The notes beneath the pieces were generated by a model that worked only from the letters and a program-made list of their open reading frames with translations, searched no databases and was not told where the DNA came from. A DNA stretch of 64,000 nucleotides from Irpex lacteus. Its lineage: Eukaryota; Basidiomycota; Agaricomycetes; Polyporales; Irpicaceae. The translations under genes and the position numbers were made by a program. Shown here piece by piece: positions 11,271 through 22,494 of the stretch. Every line of letters begins with the position of its first letter. The stretch's first letter is position 1. Location of the stretch: assembly GCA_001986395.2 (NCBI GenBank), contig MQVO02000011.1, positions 868,001-932,000 of the forward strand, read 5' to 3'.

Positions 11271-11897
11271 GCTGCACTGCGACTGAGGAAATAATCACAA
11301 TATGAGAGTAACGAAACGAGCCCACGGCTGTTAAGTACTGCACACCCATCGCATAAAATCATGCGAGCCTGAGCTTCCCATTCACGTCGCATTCCTTTTT
11401 TCGCGCTTGCGATCAATTGACTCAAAGCTGCTGAGTGATCTCCGGCAACATTTGGTGGTGATCCCACCATCCTGTGAAGAGAAGTTCTAAAGACAAGTGT
11501 TCCCCAGAGGCTTTACCGCTGTTGTCCAATAGCTTGTTGTATAACTGACAAGAGTACAATTAGTTTTACGCGGATACCAAGAACTTGAACTTACTGAATG
11601 CCAGTGCCGGGTCATTGCCTATATATAATCACGATACTGTTCATGTGGCTGTCCATGACGATGTCCGCTCGTCGCTTTGTAGTTGGGAAGTAAGGTCCAT
11701 AACTTACCTTTCCATCGTCCCTAGGAACTTTGATAAGCGACATGATGCAATCGGACCTCCGAGTCCGTCACTGTCGAGCTCCCAGAAATAATGCTCAGTG
11801 CTGACTTAGTCTGCAGTGCTTTCATTTTCTAGTATGATCGCTAGGCTGGAAGCACGACGCCGCTTCTAAGTTCTGAGTGGTACTTGTATGGGATTGG
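11271..11897. other. upstream region of FLVCR-like copy A and junction of the tandem duplication
   Basis: This 627-bp stretch is the promoter side of copy A and resembles the upstream region of copy B at 13884-14940 in several blocks, such as CTCCCAGAAAT and GCTGGAAGCACGAC (here about 11779-11855). The resemblance stops at about 11885, where the 3' end of copy B begins, so the duplication junction lies there. No gene is seen. Confidence 0.55.
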
Positions 11898-13883
11898 TCA
11901 AATGATCGGCATTTGAATTACCTCCTTCGTCTCCTTCGCCTCCTGAATGCGCTGTTCATCTAGCTTTCGTCGCGTCTGTTTTCCCTCTATACCGAACACT
12001 AGTGAAGTTGCAGCCAGTGTAAGGGCGCCCTGCAGAACGAAGGCCCGATGCATATTGAAAGGGGGGCTAGCGTTAGGGCCCGCACGTAGAGCATTCTCGC
12101 CTTTAGTAAAATAGACTTATAAGTAAATGACTCAAAAAGGCAAGAGATCCGGATAAACTCACTTAGTACGAAGATGACAGTCATAAGATTACCTCTATAA
12201 CGGCACATAAGTATGATGATTCACATGTTAGATTGTCACGATGAAGCTGATACGCACGCAGACCATAGACATGCAGTGCTGCCATCCGCATTGCGCGTAA
12301 CTTCTACCGCAAGTTCGAGGAATACAGGCAGGATTGGTAGCGACAACCCGCCTATGAGGGCGCAGATGGCAAACAGCGCTCCAGAATCATGTGGTTTCAC
12401 TGTGCAATCGCATTAGCATGTTGTGATGTGACGGAAAAAGATGATAGGAGACAGGCCTGCCCAGATCATCGACAACCACAGTACACCCAGGAGCGGACAA
12501 GCCACTTTGAGGGTAAGCGAAAGATGATTCGTGAGCACACGATCAAAGAGAGGAGCTGTGACACCAGCCATGACGAGCCCGACGATAATGAGTGTGGCAC
12601 CAAATAACCCAGCAGCACTCTTCGAGTATCCATACGGGTGCTACGTTTCCGGTCAGTAATTTCTTTTCACAACAATCAGATCGAACAGCCTTACAAAGTG
12701 CTCTGCGGTGAGGAGTGAGTATGATGTCACGCTGATAACAATCATAAGCTTCGATACTCTGAAAGGAGTACAGACTCAGACGATGACACTTACACGCCGA
12801 CAAGGACACCACCAATCAAGGTGAGTAGGAAGAAGTCCACCCGTTCGCGTACGGTCATGTAAGAGCGTTTATCCTTCGATTCGCGGCCAGCGAGAGCCCG
12901 AATTAGAGACATAGGAGACGGCCTCTCATGGCTTGCAGAATGAGCTATAACAGCCTCTTTGTCAGTGCGTGTACGTCAAGCGTTCAAAAAGACCGAGGAA
13001 GACTAACTGGGCGGAGTGGGCGGTGCCTCTGACATCAACAACGCCAAGGGCGCCGCGCACGTACATATTATAGCCAGCACAAGTATTGAAGTTCGCACGG
13101 TGTTTGCCAGAGGCGAGATAATCTGTGCTATAGCTGAACCAAAGGGATTCGCTACGCCGATAATCATTGTGACCGTCGTGCGACTCTTTAGACCAAACCA
13201 TGTTTCGGAGAAGGATGGGCCTATGACTTGAAACATTGCCTGTGCGGAACCGCCGAGCATTTGTCCAAGTATGAGGATGCCGAGCGACCCACTCGTTGAG
13301 AGGCTTCTTGCCGTACCTGCGTACCTGACCCAGGCGGAAACGACGAACAAAGCGGATCCTACATAGCACTAATATTGATTGAGTAAGGACAACAGTGAAT
13401 GCCTATGGATGGCATACCGTCATGCGCACTCCCCATCTCTTACAAACCAACGCAGCTGCTACCGACGCAGGGGGGAACGTGAAATTGACCGCACTGCCGA
13501 GCCAATTGACTTGCCCAAGAGTAAAGCCAAACTCATGTGCCGCTGAGATGCAAAATGATTTCAAAGACGGTAAATGGCTGTAGCAAAATATCGAACTTAC
13601 TATCGTTTGCGATTGGGCCAAACCACACCAATAAGAACCCTGATACGAAGTTGAGGACGACCTAAAGGTTTAGGATCAGGATCAGTATAGCATATTACAT
13701 TCAAACTGCAACGCTCACTAATGCGAAAAGCCCAACAAAGCGCTGCTTGTAGAGACGATAGACAGGCTCTGCGGTACTACTAGTAGTTTGCGTCACGTCC
13801 ACTCCTTCAGAATGGCCCTCCACCGATCCACCGTAGACCTCAATGGGAGGTTCCTTGTTGTCCTTGAAATCGCCAGTGTCCAT
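11898..13883 (-). CDS. FLVCR-like MFS transporter, tandem copy B
   Basis: Second tandem copy with the same exon layout as copy A. It starts at ATG 13881-13883 (MDTGDFKDNKEPPIEV) and ends at TGA 11898-11900. It carries the same hallmarks: RLYKQRFVGLFAL, GQMLGGSAQAMFQ, ETWFGLKSRTTVTMI, and the ENALRAGPNASPPFNM block near the C-terminus. The exon-7 acceptor used in copy A must be the shared TTATCAG, because a nearby alternative CAG of copy A is mutated to TTG here; the frame is preserved either way. No premature stop was found, so both copies look functional. Substitutions in the N-terminal tail and helices suggest an old rather than very recent duplication. The substrate is unknown. Confidence 0.82.
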
Positions 13884-15398
13884 ATTACACTATGACCGGG
13901 GAAATAACCACGGTATGAGGGTAACGAAACGAGCCCACGGCTATTAAGTATTGCATGCCCATCACACAACATCATGCGGGCCTGAGCTTCCCATTCACAT
14001 CACATTCCTCTTGCACGCATTTGTCCATCAGCTCATTGACTCAAAGCTGCTGGGTGACTTCCGACCAAAGTTTGTGGTGATCCCAGACCATCCTGTGAAG
14101 AGAAGTTCGAAAGGCAAGTGTTCTCCAGAGGCCTTCCCGCGGCTGCGGTCCGATAGCTTGTTGTATGATTGAACAAAAGTAATGTTATTGCTTTACGCGG
14201 GCATTGAGAACTTGAACTTACTGATATCGCATCATTGCCTAATGATGACACTGTTTATACGGTCGTCCTCGACGATCTCCGCTCGTTGCTTTCGATTTGG
14301 AACGTCAGGCAGCATATGTTACCCGCGTCCACACGAACTTGAACTTTAAGCTAGTCTCGAACCAGACGTTTCCGGATTAGGGACGGCTGATGGAGAATGG
14401 GAAAACGCCGTCAGATCCAGAAATACCACGATCACATGATTTTGCAGGAACACCGCCAGTGGAGCGTTGGACAATGCTGCCCCCTTCAACCCTAAGACCC
14501 TTCTCCCAGCTTAGACGCTGGTAGCGGGAACATGAGATTTATGGCTGCTCATTAATACATCACATTCAAAAATAAAATGAATTTATTTACGAAGATTGTC
14601 GCCTCGAGAGTCCGTATAGTGAACGAGCCCAGTACGAGCGCCGGCTTCTCGACGCCTGTCATTTCGACTCATTGCCTGTCAAAGAAGGGCCAATTACGTC
14701 ACGTGCGATTGACCCGCACCCGCCTCTACAAAACCCACCAGACTCTCAGGCTCCGCCGAAGTTTCTCTTTTGCCACGGACTTGTCCCAAAACGGTAAGAA
14801 ATCTTCGCGCTGCCTGAAGTCTTTGGGTACGAGACTAACTTTAAGCTAGATTGGACCTCCCGCTCCCAGAAATGCTGCTGGAGTCTGCAGCGTCTTCGTT
14901 ATCACGCTGGAAGCACGACCCCATTTCTGAGTGGTACTACTGCTGCGGGCTCGTGTACGATACGGCTGACTCTGATATGAATTACTTGAGTGATCCTGCA
15001 GCGTTGACTTCTATTTGATAGCTCACCTTTTCAGCAGCTGTCTCGATATCATTCCTTCACAGCATTGATTTTGCCAGCAGAAAGATCAGATCAACTTGAA
15101 TGTTGCTTAAGAACAGTACTTACTCACAAACGGGCCACAGCAGGCTACAACAATTCAACGGCGGAGTTGAACAGAACCGGCATGAGATGACCGCAGGTGT
15201 TCAGCTTGAGATAAGCGTCCTTCCGGCCCGGAGGTGAGGAAAGAACATATGGCAGCCAATAATATTCCCAGAGGAGTAGATCTAGAGTAATAACTTGTGA
15301 GCAACCTCTTCAAGCAAAGTCGCATGCAGCAGGTTCAGCTGAGGCTCTCGCGAGTGATATCTGAGTCATTATAAATGTTTTAATTGTGATACCTTCAA
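13884..15398. other. upstream region of FLVCR-like copy B, with MITE-like insertion
   Basis: The first about 450 bp and the segment 14850-14945 match the upstream region of copy A. Between them lies a 482-bp insertion (14355-14836). From 14945 to 15398 I see no gene. A composite TACGTCACGTG (CRE- and E-box-like) lies at about 14695 inside the insertion. Open frames here have no family motif. Confidence 0.5.
14355..14836. mobile_element. MITE-like insertion, 482 bp
   Basis: The segment is bracketed by a perfect 13-bp direct repeat, AACTTTAAGCTAG, at 14342-14354 and 14837-14849. Its ends are inverted: it begins TCTCGAACC and its other end, reverse-complemented, begins (AG)TCTCGTACC, one mismatch apart. 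The corresponding place upstream of tandem copy A (about 11718-11762) lacks it and reads roughly as an empty site. It has no coding capacity of note. The direct repeat is longer than usual target duplications, so part of it may be chance or a later extension. Confidence 0.5.
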
Positions 15399-15469
15399 GC
15401 ATTAATGGGGTAGTGGTAACCTGGGTCGTTGCCATCGACCCGCCGGGGGTTCGATTCCCCCTTAATGCA
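15399..15469 (+). tRNA. tRNA-Gly(GCC)
   Basis: The acceptor stem GCATTAA pairs perfectly with TTAATGC (15462-15468), with discriminator A at 15469. D arm GGGT/ACCT, anticodon stem GGTCG/CGACC with loop TTGCCAT (anticodon GCC), and T arm GGGGG/CCCCC around TTCGATT are all intact. It has no intron and is 71 nt. A T-run follows about 25 nt downstream. It reads GGC and GGU codons. Confidence 0.95.
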
Positions 15470-15594
15470 TTTACTGCGATGTGACAGGTCAACTTTTTTG
15501 TCGTGGCAAGGTTATCGTTCTCATGCGTCTGGGACTCTGGGTGACGAAATAGAGGCTATTGGCAACGAACAACGCCCTCAATTATCTCTATTAT

Positions 15595-18500
15595 TCAAGT
15601 TTTAATTCCGTGTGTACAGTACTGAGTAACATTATCAGAGCACAGCGAACTTGGTAAAAACCCTGTCCTCTCCCAATAATTAAGCCACCGTAGCATATCC
15701 GCCGGCCCCAGACATGGCAGCCTCTCCACGCTCAAGCTTTTTTTGGCAGCCAGCGTCACACTCTTGGTGACATCCAGCTGTGGTAAGCCCATGGCTTCCT
15801 CAGATGAACTGCTATCGTTCAGTGACAATGAGGTACTGTTGTTGTAAGCACTGAAGAATGAGAGAAGTTTGACGGCGGGGTTTAGGGCGAGAACGGTAGA
15901 CATCTCTGCGAGTCGGCCGTACTGAGTAGCGCGGGCTGACAACTCTATAGATGCTGCAACTTCGCTTGCGGATATCGTTGACGCTGTGTCAGAGTCGTCA
16001 GAGGAGAGCGGAGAGCTCGTCCCGTTGCCACCCTCTGCTGGATCGCAAGTACCAGTGATATCCTCTGCGCTTGCCGCGAGCTTTGCAAACCAATGGTTAT
16101 ATGGAACGAGGCCGAGGTTGTATTTCGCGCGGACAGGTTCAAATAGCGTGTTCCAGAGGATTGGACGGGGATGTGCGAGATGTAGAGGGGACAGCTCCGT
16201 CGGAACGTTGCGCGCTTCTAATATTGCGCTGGCGAAGGAGGTTACATTCATCCACGACACGTTCTGCATGGTCCATGAGCAGGGTATATTGGATCATAGG
16301 TATAATGGACTCACCGAAGGCAGTGCAGGCAGGCACCCAAGGTGAATGCTTGACTTGATCAAAGAGGGAACCCATTCATGCACATTCCACGCGCCATTCT
16401 CGCTACCTGCTATTTGACCCGCTCGTACTGAGATCGAAGGTAGCGCTGTTTTCTGGGACGCCAGAGCAAGTAGTTGTTCACAAATCCACTTCGACTCGCT
16501 GTATCCTGTTCCGACTGCCACGCTAGCATCGACGAACTTCTCTTTGATCGGCCGCGAGTGATCAACACCTGAGACATTGGTGTGAGCATGGCGATGTGAA
16601 CGAGTGTAAGACGCTTACGACGTAAGACACCAATGCTACTAATGAAGAGCAGACGAGGAGGCGTGGCATGCGGCGATCGCAATGCAAGATCTATGAGATT
16701 TCGTACGCCTCTTATATTGGGCTCAAAGAAGTCGAGGTTCAGGTTGAAGTTTACTGGCCAAGCTGTTCAGAAGGTGAGTGGCTATAATCACAGAGCTCTT
16801 GTAGTACAGTTCATTACCGTTGTGAATAATGTAAGTGACAGAACTTCGAATCTGGATGTCGATATTTGTTAGTGAATCTGAGGTCAAAGGTAAAGCCTCA
16901 CTGACTTCTTCGTAGAGCTCAGATGGCAAACTAATCATCGGCTGAGCCAGATTAGCTTCCAAAAGTACGACCTTCGAAGAGACCACGATTGCATCGGCAT
17001 CATAACCTTTATCGAGCAACGCCTTCTGTTGCCTTTCTTTCAACGAAGATTTCCCTTTCCGATTTACCGCATACACCTTCACCACATCCTGGGATTCGTA
17101 CAACTGTGACAACAGCGCGCAGCCTAGTCCACCTGTCGTACCTGTGACAAGTACTGTGTCTCCAATGGGGGTTCTCTCCTCCTCTGGACAGTGTACAGGG
17201 AAGTCTTGGGTATACTTTGCTAGCGTCTCATGCATAGCTTGCACAGCTGCAGTGCCACTGATAGCCCTGTTTTCAGGTGAGCGCGCAGTCGATGCGAGGT
17301 AATCGGAGAGTTGCGAGACAGAGGGGTTGTCGTAGACAAAGTTTATGGGTATGTTGCGCGCGTTAGTGCATGATGTGAGACGGAGAGCGTGCAGAAGAGA
17401 GTTGCGTATCCATGTAGCTTGCAGGCTACCGAGCATTCAAAGAGTAAGCATTTGCCACATAACGTACAGATGACCTTTCTCACACACCTATCGCATCCAT
17501 GTTGGAAAAGGTCCTGCGCATCGTCTACCGATTTCCCAAGAACCTTAGTAACGAGTGCACGCACAAACCTATTAGTCTCCATCGCATCCCACGCTTGCGG
17601 TGCAGGCTGGTCCACTTCGACTTGTGCTGACTCTTCTACTGCTGCATAGAGAGCGTCGATTTCTGGTGCGTAGTCCTCGATGATGGCATGTCGTCTAGGT
17701 GCACCTTTGGATGTGTATGAGAACGGCTTGTGCGGCGAGGTGACAAGTATCATCTAGTACGGTTTTGATATAATCCAACGACGCTATGCACAACTACCCA
17801 GATGCTTACCTCTTTGAATATCCGAGAATGCTGAGGAGCATATTGATTCATTCTCTCGACTGTTGGCCTAAATTCTCTTATGAGCATTCTAAGTCGGTCT
17901 ATCACAGCAGTTTTCTGCTTACCACACAACATTCCGAAATGCGGCCAACTTGTCTTCATCCTCGGGATCAAACTTGAGCTCAGGGATAGGATCGATTAAT
18001 ACACCAGCGTTGAACCGCCCTCGTCCGAATATAATCGCGTGTGCCACATGCGTGTCTAAGTTCAAAATGGCCTCTGTGTAGCTATGCGATGAGCGTCCAA
18101 ATCTTATGAACTGAAAGCTCTTGAAGTCTTTCACCTAGGGGCCCAGGGTTCGTCTGCGTGAAGTCCAGTTAACGTTAAGGGATACAGTATCGTGACTGAT
18201 ATGTCAAGCCTCACGCACCTTCTCTCCTATACTATGCATAATCTGATCATCAGCTCTCCCATATACCCTCCACAAACCGGGTTTGGTCGGATGAGGCGAG
18301 AACAAGTCGTTGGTATCGAACCCACCAACACCGTCGATCTCAGTGTTCATCACTACTGGAGAACACAGTTCTCCTGCCTATGTCATACATCCTCTTCAAC
18401 CCCTTGCCTCCATACATAGGATATAAGAGAAATTGGGACGCACCATGAGAACAAGCCTCGACGTCCCCGGGACGTTCTCGTCGGATATCCAGTGTGTTCT

Positions 18501-20210
18501 AACCGGTTTGGCGAAGGAGAAGTACTCCCAGTCTTCCAGGCTCTCTTCTACACAGTGCATTCTCGTGTCAATGCCTAGTGTTAATTCTTCAGATAAATAG
18601 AGGGGTAAATTATACGCACTCGGCAATATCATATTAACGGTCCCGAACTCCGTACTGCAGAGTCAAGTCAACTGTCATGTCAACAGGCCGCTATGCTTGT
18701 ATGTAGATTTAGACATACGTACCACCCATAAACCGGATACAGACTAATCCCGTTCGAAACCAAGAAGTCGCCCGAGTCTTTCCCGAGCGGGCCACCTCCA
18801 AACATCTATTGCATCTAACGATTAATAGATATTGTTTTGAGACCAAGTCAAACGACGTACAAGGCCACGGGTACGCTTGAGCATGTCAACTGCCTCCGGT
18901 GACTTTGCCCATTCCTAACGACAAAAATCGAGTAAGCATTGATAATAATGCAGAACTGCGGTCTGCGCCGACTGACCTCTGCGAAGTTCGGTGTACAAAT
19001 CAACAGATCACACCCCAAAGCGTGCGCGTCGTTGAGCATCTCTGTCGGGGAACATACGCGCGGAGAGTTGGTGGGGTTTTGGCATAGGATTGTCGTGCCT
19101 ATCGCGCCCTATTTGAGTTTAGTAATAACTCGAGTGGGCAAAGCTCAGATGAGATGGGAGAAACTCACAGCCCAGAGAAGTTGGGAGATGCCCATACCAT
19201 GATACATGGGCAACGAATGCGATGCAATGCGCATTCCCGTCATATTCACTTCGCCATAGTCTAATATGACAATTTTGGAATTAGTCCCTCGGTCGGTTTC
19301 CATCGACGTGGAATGAACATGTTATGTCTACTTACAACACATACGTGCAGCAGCTATCATCCTGAAGAACGTCCACCGGATCGGCTTCGGAAAGGCGGTT
19401 GATCCTGGAACGTTCGAGGCCATTGTTATTCAACGATGCCAATGACTTTTCTATATGGTAGGACGAACCAGAAGAGTGCATAATCAGGCTGACATCGCCG
19501 GCTGCATAGTCCATAGGAGGGAGCGGCTCCACTTCTTGAGCATCGTTACCAGTGGAGAACAGAACACTAAAAGCTGGCATGTCTGCGACCGGTGGTACAC
19601 GAACGTTCGATGCCCTAAGACGCTCGAATGAAGCTTTGGCCAAGTCTTTGACCGCCTCCTCCCTCCCCACCAACACTAACTCAACATCCACCTGACTCAG
19701 CAAGTGAGCTATTGCTGCGGGGAGTTGCGTGGGGAGATGGGGAACAATGTGAACCCCGCTCGCTCAGCTGCAAGCCAAGTGAGAGCGTACGATGTAAATT
19801 CTACGGGAATGAGGCTTTTTCAGTGAAGAGAACATGATAGCGAGAGCAGGCGCACCAGATAGCGCTATAACAGCTATAATCGGACGTTTTCCTCTTCCTT
19901 CCACCTTTCTCCCTGTCCCTTCGAGAGCACCTCTAAGAAACCATCCTCCGCGGTATATGGCCTTCACAGCATCCTTGTACGAAATCGTAGTCACAGATTC
20001 ATCATCTGCCTCCACTCGATATTGGAAGAGAGGATGGTTCGGAGAGTGCTGGGCGTGCCATTCGTAGATCTCGGACGTGCAGAGTGATCCATCGAGTGGT
20101 GGTTGCGAGAACGTATTGGCATTGGCGTCGCATGAGGCACTACAGCAGAATTGTGGAACTGGCGGAAGCTGGCCACGCGGTACGATGTAGCGGGTAGTGT
20201 CCACTGACAT
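15595..20210 (-). CDS. NRPS-like adenylation-thiolation-reductase enzyme (carboxylic acid reductase type)
   Basis: A multidomain enzyme that activates a carboxylic acid with ATP, loads it on a phosphopantetheine arm and releases it reductively with NAD(P)H, usually as an aldehyde. It starts at MSVDTTRYIVPRG (ATG 20208-20210), 78 bp behind a TATA box. The A domain (about 20200-17750) shows HSSGSTAFPKPIRWT, reached by splicing out a GTTCGT...CAG intron at about 19422-19486, and later WRVYGRADDQIMHS. The carrier domain has FQHGCDSLQA; its Ser, the phosphopantetheine site, follows an intron that splits the motif. The reductase domain begins VLVTGTTGGLGCALLSQL with a Rossmann GxxGxxG and runs to the C-terminus, ending at 15595. 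There are several introns and no condensation domain. It resembles basidiomycete aryl acid reductases more than Lys2. The substrate cannot be read. Confidence 0.88.
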
Positions 20211-21697
20211 AGTAGTTAGGGTGGAAGTGAAGGTAGAAGTGATAAGCGAGAGATAGAGTAATGAGATCATGTGCATTGACGTACCGTCTATTTATACGTG
20301 GCGCAGAAGGTAATAGCCTGTATGAATTCAAAGCAACAAGCTCTCGGACCTCATCAGCGCATGATGCATGATCGGAAGCAGGAGCTGGGTGTATGTCAGC
20401 GTGAGAGTTCCGATGGGAGTATGAAGCTTGAATGTAAGCCTTCTCGTGGCCACGAGGGCGGCAGATTTAGCAGTGGCTGATGATTTTGCCAAAAAGAAGG
20501 CGAAGATGAGAGCTCGAGTGAGATGTGGAAGTGCATTTACTTACGAGAAACACCAGGTCGACAAACACACCAAGTAGACCTTGAACAGGCGGTCACTCAG
20601 TCGATGCATGAGTAGACCGTCTCAGTGCGCACAAGTCGGAGGTTCACGTCGCGACACAGATCTACCTTACCCCACACCAAGTTTACACCGGAGGGGAAGA
20701 AGGGAGGGGGTTAAAGGCGTCTGCGCATGCAGTTCTCAGCAAGCAAATCTGTTGGACGTTCTGTTGATATCACGAAGGTCAGGTTCTATGATGATGATGC
20801 AGGAATTGGCTGGTGCACAAGCATTCGTATGATAGAAGTGTAGGTTCTCACCTATCGGCCCCGTCCATCCATTCATTCATCAGGCTTCCTCAGTACAGTT
20901 CGCAAACCAGTGATATCGATATGGTTTATAAGTGTTCTACGTCGCGGTTATCTTCAGTTCTTAATCCTCTGAGTTTGCTGGTGCCTAGTAGTTTGAACGT
21001 ATATTGACAAAAAAGGAGGTTTGTAATCCAGCTCAGTACGAGAAGTGATCAGGTTCCCGAATAGCTCGTCAGTACCACGATCAGAGTACGTGTTCATGTC
21101 TATACCAGAGGTAGACAGCTATCCGTGGGTATCGGAAGATTGTAAATGTAGCACGAAGTGGGTTCTCCAAGAGTAAATGTCCTGTTCTTTGCAGAGTTCA
21201 GCAGCCGCAGCGAGTAACGCCGGTGTTTGCGTGACTGGCGTGAGACCGCTTACCTTACGCCTTCCAGGAAGCCCAAATTCTGTTGCAAAGTCTTCCGGTG
21301 ACCTCGGACGCACAAAATCGTACGAAGAACCTTACTCATTTGAGAACAAGGTGGCGGAGAGCGCGAAACAAAGCTGTTAGGCAAGCCGGACAAGTCAGTA
21401 AGCCATTGGCGCCGATCAAGCACCGTGACACTCTATGGCCACTCTTTCTACCTCTACGCCGCTTGCCGCTTTCTTTCAAGTTGTACGAAATTCAGGCTGT
21501 GCAATGGCCTCCATGAGTACAAGAATCACCAATTGCTCGTGCTGGTACACGAATACATAGATACAGTGGGCATTGATTCCTGAATGTAGTATCAGGGAAG
21601 TTGAACGTACAGATACAATTTCTAAGTATTCCTTTCTTTCTAAACTACTTACACCCGGGCGCGAACCTACATGCTCTGGCACACCAGATACTTACCA
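20211..21697. other. intergenic between NRPS-like gene and SMP gene remnant
   Basis: About 1.5 kb. It holds the NRPS-like promoter on its left. A short Ala/Glu-rich minus-strand frame at 21119-21313 has no recognisable domain, and I could not connect it to either neighbour. I see no other gene. Confidence 0.4.
20289..20296 (-). promoter_or_regulatory. TATA box of the NRPS-like gene
   Basis: TATAAATA on the minus strand lies 78 bp before the ATG at 20210. An in-frame ATG at 20276 would lie only about 13 bp from the TATA box and would place a hydrophobic stretch before the enzyme, so the downstream start is preferred. Confidence 0.6.
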
Positions 21698-22494
21698 TCA
21701 CAAACCAACCTCTCCAAAAGTGCACCCAGCACCATCCCGGACGTTCCTATCAGCAGCACTCTGCGCAACAGCCGCGGCACTCCCGCTCTCAGGACGATTG
21801 CCAAGGGCTCTATGCTCCTCCGATTGAATCTTCGCGGCCTCTTCCTTCGTGACCTGTCATCGCATCGCACCGTGGCAGCAGGATCAGAATGTGAACAATG
21901 CCACCTGGACTGGTCTAACTTACGGGTTTCGTCGAAAGTTTATCGACGACACTCTGCGCCTGCGCTGCAATTGACTCAGAAGGCGGTCTGTACCCAAGGG
22001 TCTTCTGCTCCGAGTCTTTAGACTGGATCGTTCGAGCCTCGTCCGTGGTGATCGTCTCCAGATTGACTTTCTCTGTTCCGACAGACTGCCTCTCGTGTCT
22101 GTAAAGTCATTTCCTTGTCAGTACCGTGTACCACGTGCGGCGAGAGAGACACGGTTACCTACTCGATCTTCTTCGCGTCCTCAAGAGCAGCTTTGGCCAG
22201 CACGGCGGGATCAACACTGGCTGAGACTTCGGGGTGCTTAGCGGCCAGGGAACCCGGCGGGGGTCTATACCCCAGAGCCTTGTGCTCTTATGATATGAGT
22301 TTACGAGCTTCCGCTGATCGAATCCGAAAGTGATGAACATAAGTAACCATACTAGATATTGGACTATGAAACCGATGTGCGCACCCTCTCCGACAGCGTT
22401 CAAGTTGATCTGCGGTACTGCAGTACCATTAGACTCGACCTTAGTAGCATCTTCGAGTGCAGCCCGCTGCAGCTCATGTGTAACGGGTCGAGCG
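21698..22494 (-). pseudogene. 3' half of SMP-repeat gene, severed by element insertion
   Basis: This is the downstream part of the SMP (seed maturation protein, LEA-like) repeat gene whose upstream part is at 23971-24561. Reading away from the element it gives RAALEDATKVE, then an intron, then AEARKLI, a premature TAA at 22288-22290, EHKALGYRPPPGSLAAKHPE, AALEDAKKIE, another exon with TTDEARTIQSKDSEQKTLGY, and a last exon with VTKEEAAKIQSEEHRALGN...AQSAADRN, the classic SMP terminal module. The natural stop is TGA 21698-21700. It has lost its own start; the nearest ATG (22511) lies inside the inserted element. The in-frame nonsense codon fits decay after separation from its promoter. Confidence 0.72.

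Noticed and set aside
12720..12755. Apparent splice-site loss in FLVCR-like copy B (CAG of copy A changed to TTG)
   Set aside because: The next acceptor, TTATCAG, is present in both copies and keeps frame, so copy B is not broken.
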